Shown here: positions 52,201 through 58,200 of the stretch, one piece after another
Layout of the letters: each line of letters starts with the position of its first letter
How positions within the stretch are numbered: position 1 is the stretch's first letter
Assembly (NCBI GenBank): GCA_011365055.1
Contig: RDOG01000016.1
Location: forward strand, 1 to 64,000
Direction: 5' to 3'
Length of the DNA: 64,000 bases
DNA from: Promethearchaeota archaeon
GTDB taxonomy: Archaea; Asgardarchaeota; Lokiarchaeia; Helarchaeales; RDOG01
Program-made: the position numbers and the translations under genes
The notes under the pieces: model-generated
Told to the model about the DNA's origin: nothing
The model's input: the letters and a program-made list of their open reading frames with translations, nothing else
The model's database searches: none

Positions 52201-55200
52201 ATTTGGAAATCCAAAATCGAATTTAATAGTCAATTATAGTATTGTATCATCACCTAGTGCTACTGCATATTTTGGTACTCTTGGTATAACAGCTACTTAC
52301 GGAACTACTGGTTCGGGTGGTACTACGATAATTTATTTGACACTTGATAAAAAAGTAGGAAATAATTTAGTAAATGTTTCATGTGCTGCTGTTGGTGGAA
52401 GTACCATTGTAACTGTTACAGGAGTCCCAGGTAATCCGAATAGTTATTATATAATTGAGGGTTTAAGTGAAACAAAAACCGTCTTTACTTATCAAGATAT
52501 CGTTATTTTGGTAACAGATGTTAATGAAAATCCAGTCCCTAATGTACAGGTTAATTTTTCAATAGCAAATAACCCTGGTGGGAATGCATCTATTTCAACT
52601 TATGGGGGATTTACAGCATCTAATGGTCGAATAACTTGTCAATTACACCTCAGCAAGATTGCTGGTGAGAATAGGGTGCAAATTACTTCTCTAGGACTTG
52701 GAACACCTGATGGAGATATTGCAACTGTCATAGGTGTTGCAGGAACTGCAACTAATTTATATATTCTGAGTGGAGCTTCTGAGATTACAGTAAATTCCTT
52801 GAGAACAATTACTGCTAACGTTACCGACGTTTATGGAAATGCAAAATCTGGTATTTTAGTGAACTTCTCTATACCAAGTGATTCTGTTCAACCTTATGGT
52901 ACCTTATCTTCATTTGGTGGGATTACAGCAACAAGTGGATTGGTATCAACGATTCTAACTACAAGTACAAAAGTTGGAAAAAATAAAGTAAAAATTAACT
53001 CTTCAGGACTTATACCTGAAGAAATAATCGTTGAAATTAACGGAACCGCAGGAACTCCAACAAATTTAAATATATTACAAGGTGAAGATGTTGAAATTAC
53101 GGTATTTAGTCAACAAACCTTAATCGCTGAAGTAACAGATCCTTATGGAAACGAAATTAGTGGTGCCATTGTAAATTTTTCAATTACTTCATCACCTGAG
53201 GATAAAGCAAACTTCACAAATGCTCCTACAATGGGCTCAAACAACCAAACTTGCGGTGGAATTACTGGAGCTGCAGGAACGGTTACAGTTTCACTAAAAA
53301 TTAGTCAATTTATCGGAGATAACAATATCTTTTGTAATGCAAGCACCTCAGAATGGGTATTTATTAATTCTTTGAATTTTTATGTACGAGGGTTGGCCGA
53401 TATTCCAAAATATATTCAAATAGTACAAGGTTCGGGAAGTCAAACTGTTTTTTACAATCAAACAGTAATTGCTAAAATTTCTGATCAATGGGGAAATCCT
53501 ATTTCTGGTCGTACTGTATCATTCAATGTTATTTCATCTCCATCGTCAAATGCGACAATTACAGCTTTTAATTCAACTAACTCTTCCGGACATGCATTTA
53601 ATAGTTTAAAATTAAGCAAGCATGCTGGAGCAAATCAAGTGAAGGTAAATGCTTCATATCTTGGCTTACCATTGGTTGTTCCAGTTGATGGTACTGATCA
53701 AATAACAGTGACTGGTGTTGCTGATGTAGCTGCGCAAATTACTGCCATTACAGCAAATTATACAACAGTTATTGTGGATAATGATATTACCATTCGAGTG
53801 AATATCACGGATCAATGGAATAATCCTGTTTCCGGTACATTAGTCAATTTTTCAAAAAATTCCACTACTTCGATTGGTGGTGTTTTTGATGACGGTTATG
53901 CGACTTCTGGTTCTACTGGGTTAGCTTCAGAAATATATACATTTGGAACAAAAACTGGTTACACGGTCATTAAAGCAAGTCGAACCCTTACTGATTATGT
54001 ATTAATTAATATTACTGGATTACCAGGAACTGCCGATGACGTCAAAACAGTATTAATAAAGACTACTGAAAGCAATTTTTATACTAGTACTTGTAATGCT
54101 ATAGTTAACACGACAGTCTATATTACAGTTAATGTAACTGATGCTTTTAACAATCTCATTCCCAATAAATTTGTTCAATTCACAGTTAATCCATCATCAA
54201 TAACACCATACGGCTCCTTTTCGCCACAAACTGGTTATACTAATTCATCAGGATTATTACAAGTAACCTATAAAATGAGTACAAAAACAGGATTGAATTA
54301 TTTACGAGTTAACATTACTTCATCTATCAATCGAAATATTAGCATTACTGGTACTTCTGATGTTCCTTATTATATGAATTTAGAAACTTCAAATAGTTCT
54401 GATACGGTTTTCAGTCAGTTTGAAATAACTGCAAATGTTACAGATAAATTTGGGAATAAAATATACAATAAATATCCTAATCAAAGAATAAATTTTACAA
54501 TTTATTCTGATCCATCTAGTTATGGTTATTTTGATGATCCTGGAACTAGATTCTACAGCGATACAGTTGATATTAATAGTAAAGTAACCGCTATATATAC
54601 AATGAGTAATAAAACTGGTATAAACATAATAAAAATTAATAGCTCATATCTTGGAATGAACTTAGTAAACTCTCCAAAATATGTGCAAATAACAGGAACT
54701 CCGGATCAAGCATTTAAGATACAAAAAGTAACACAAGATGCTTCTCAAATTGTTTATACATCAAAAGAATTATACGTGAATATAACTGATGAATTTAATA
54801 ATCCTATCAATGGTTATTCTCTGACTTTTTATATTTCAAGTTCTCCAACCCATCCGACGTACCCTGCTTATTTAAATAATCCTGGTACGACAAAGATTTC
54901 TACTTCAACTGATTCTAATGGGATGGCACATGTGACTTTGCAATTAAGTGGACGAGTAGGTTCAAACGTTATTGTAGCGAATAATTCCGCATTGATATCA
55001 TCTACGAAATTAGTTACATTTTACATTGAAGGAACTGTGAGGCCTGCTCAAAAATTATCCATAACTGAGGGCAATTATGTATCTGTTGTTGTTGGCGGTC
55101 AACAAAAAATTACTGCTCTAGTTACAGATATCTTCGATAATCCTGTCCAAAATCATCCTGTCAACTTCTCTCTCTCCTCTGGTCCTCTTCCATCGGGTTT

Positions 55201-58200
55201 TGTGAATAGGACTGGTGGAAATACAACTATTACAGGTAAAATATCTACTTGGTTAAATGTAAGTGTTACAGCTGGCGAACATCTTGTTGCCATAAATGCA
55301 TCTTTTGCCCCATCAACCTTCGTATATGCAACTGTTTATGGTGTTGCAGGAGATCCTACATTAATCATTGAACAAGGACAAGGTGCAAGTGCATATGTTG
55401 GTCAAAATGTTACAATAATTGTAAGTGCCCAAGATCAATATGGCAATACACAAGATGATTTGAACATAACATTTGAAGTGATATCGGGTAATGGACTAAT
55501 CAATAATACAAATTCTTTATTTGGAATTACTTCTAACAACACAAATTTTGGTATTTTTACTATATTCTTTACTTTAGGTAATCATATAGGCGAAAATATA
55601 TTTTTAATTAATTCTACAAATGGTACTCAATTTGGTGGAATTTTACATGGTATTCCCGTTAATGTTACAGTAACAGGTTATAATTCCCCTGAAAATGCAA
55701 CTAATATTGAATATATAACTTCGAATCAAAGCATTACGGTAGGAAATTCTCTAGTTTTACAAGTAAATGTAACTGATTCTTTCGGAAATCCAATTGAAGG
55801 GATGAATATTACGTTTATTATAACGGAATCACCAAATTCTCTATCAGATATATCTGGAGATAATTGGACACTAACTAGTTCAAGTGGCATTGCATCAAGA
55901 ACACTAATAGTTTCAACTCGTGTAGGTACAACAATTGTTCGAGCAATTAATTCTTCAACCTATTATCCGAATTGGGATGCAAATTTCGATGAAATTAATA
56001 TCACGGGTACGCCAAGTTCAATAAATAAATTATTCGGAGTAACGATTGAAAGTAGCCCATTAAACACTACAACAACATATAGTTATAGGGTAAATTCAAC
56101 TGTTTTATTGACAGTTAATGTTTCAGATGTTTATAATAATCCAATACCATACACAAACGTGACTTTTTCATTTGGAACTGGTTCGATTACACCTTTAGGT
56201 AAATTCAATGACACTTATACTAAAGTCAATGTTAAAACAGATTCTAATGGTCGTGCAAAAATAAACTATACTCTTAGTATTCTCGTTGGTAGTAATAAAA
56301 TAAAAGCAAATGCTTCATTGACAGTAAGTAAAACTTTTACAATAAAAGGAACTCCCAATGTTCCCTCTAACTTAACATGGATTACTTTAAATCAATCAAA
56401 AATGGTTGCTTCTGATTTAGATCTAACGGTGAATGTGACCGATTATTTTGGCAACGTGATTAATAATTATATTGTAAACTTTACAATAACATATTCTGAA
56501 GAAGATAATGCAACATTAAAAAATACAACTCAGTCGAAACTCAAATATATTCAGCAGAGAACAGATGCTACTGGATTAGCGACTGTTACACTTACATTAA
56601 GTAGAAAAGTGGGTATAAATAGAGTTCAAGTGAATTCAAGTTTAAATGAAACCTTTATTAGGAGTCAAGGGCAACAATTATTTGGTTGTCCCTTTGTTTT
56701 TGAAATAATTGGAACATATCAAACCTTGACAAATAATGTTACTTTTGTTAAGGGTGAAAATGTCTATTTAGTGGTAAATAATTCAAATATTATTGTAGCT
56801 AAAATTACAGACCAATTTGGTAATATCAAACCAAATGTTCAAGTAACATTTTCAATAACTCAAGGGATTGGAGCAAAATTAAATGGATCATCTAATCCAA
56901 TTATTTGTACAACGAATAGTAGTGGTTATGCAGCCGCAAATTTAACATTGGGGATAATTTCAGGATTATATGTTGTAAAGGCAAATAGATCAAGCTCCTT
57001 CGATTTAACAACGAATATTACTGCAATTAATGATATTCCATATAATATAACCTTAGTATCAACAAATCAAACTACAAAAACAGTTAATTCAACTCAAATA
57101 ATTCAAGTTAAAGTCTCAGATAAATATAATAATCCAGTGACCAAAAAAATGGATGGTACACCCATTTCTTTATACGTTAATTTTTCTATTGTAACATCTC
57201 CAAACAATTATGCGCGATTTTTACCAACGCAAGTTACATATTTGGAACAATCATTAAATATAAGTACTGGAATTGCTTCTGCTAATTTACATTTGAGCAA
57301 TAAAACTGGTATTAACATCGTAAAAATAAATTCTAGTTATCCTGGTATTGGAAATTTGTTGAATTCGCCTCTTTATTATTCCATCACGGGGATTTCAAGT
57401 ACAGCCCGTGATCTAGTAATGTTAACAGCCAATTATTCAGAAGTAATCGTTGCAACCTCGAAAATTTTAAATGTAAGAGTACTAGATATATTTGGAAACA
57501 ACGTTTCAAATACATTAGTTCAATTTACCATCACAAATCAGCCGATTTCGGGAGGTTATTTCACAGGTTCCAACCCGGCCACATCCAGTACTTATGGTAT
57601 AGCATCAATTACATTGACTTTATGTACAAGATCTGGAATCACAACAGTTCGGGCAAATAATTCTCAATTACCAGGTAAAAATCAAGTAATAGTTTATATA
57701 AGTGGTATAGCTTCATCTGCAAATAGTTTCCAAATTCTAGAAGGTACCAGCCTTACTAATACAGTAGCGACTTATCAATTGTTAACAGTAAGAGTCTATG
57801 ATCAATACCTAAATCCAAAACCAAATGCACTTGTTAATTTTGAGCTTAAATCGACCTCTATAACTCCTTATGGTTATTTTCAAGGAGGTGGGATCTCAGC
57901 TCAAAATAATACTAATAGTTTAGGTGTTGCAACAATTAATTATAATCTTAGTAGAAAAGTTGGAACTAATACAATAACTGTTAGTGTAATTGGTGTAGCT
58001 GCTACAACTGATGTAAATATTGAAGGTATAGCAGGTCAATTAAGCAAATTACAAATTGTAAGTACTAACAATGGTTCGACTTATACTGTAGATTCAAGCC
58101 AGCTCATCAGATTAAATGTTTCTGATAAATGGAATAATCCATTAAGTAATCAAATAATTTCGTTAAAATGGATTGAAAATCCACATGATGGTGGTACAAT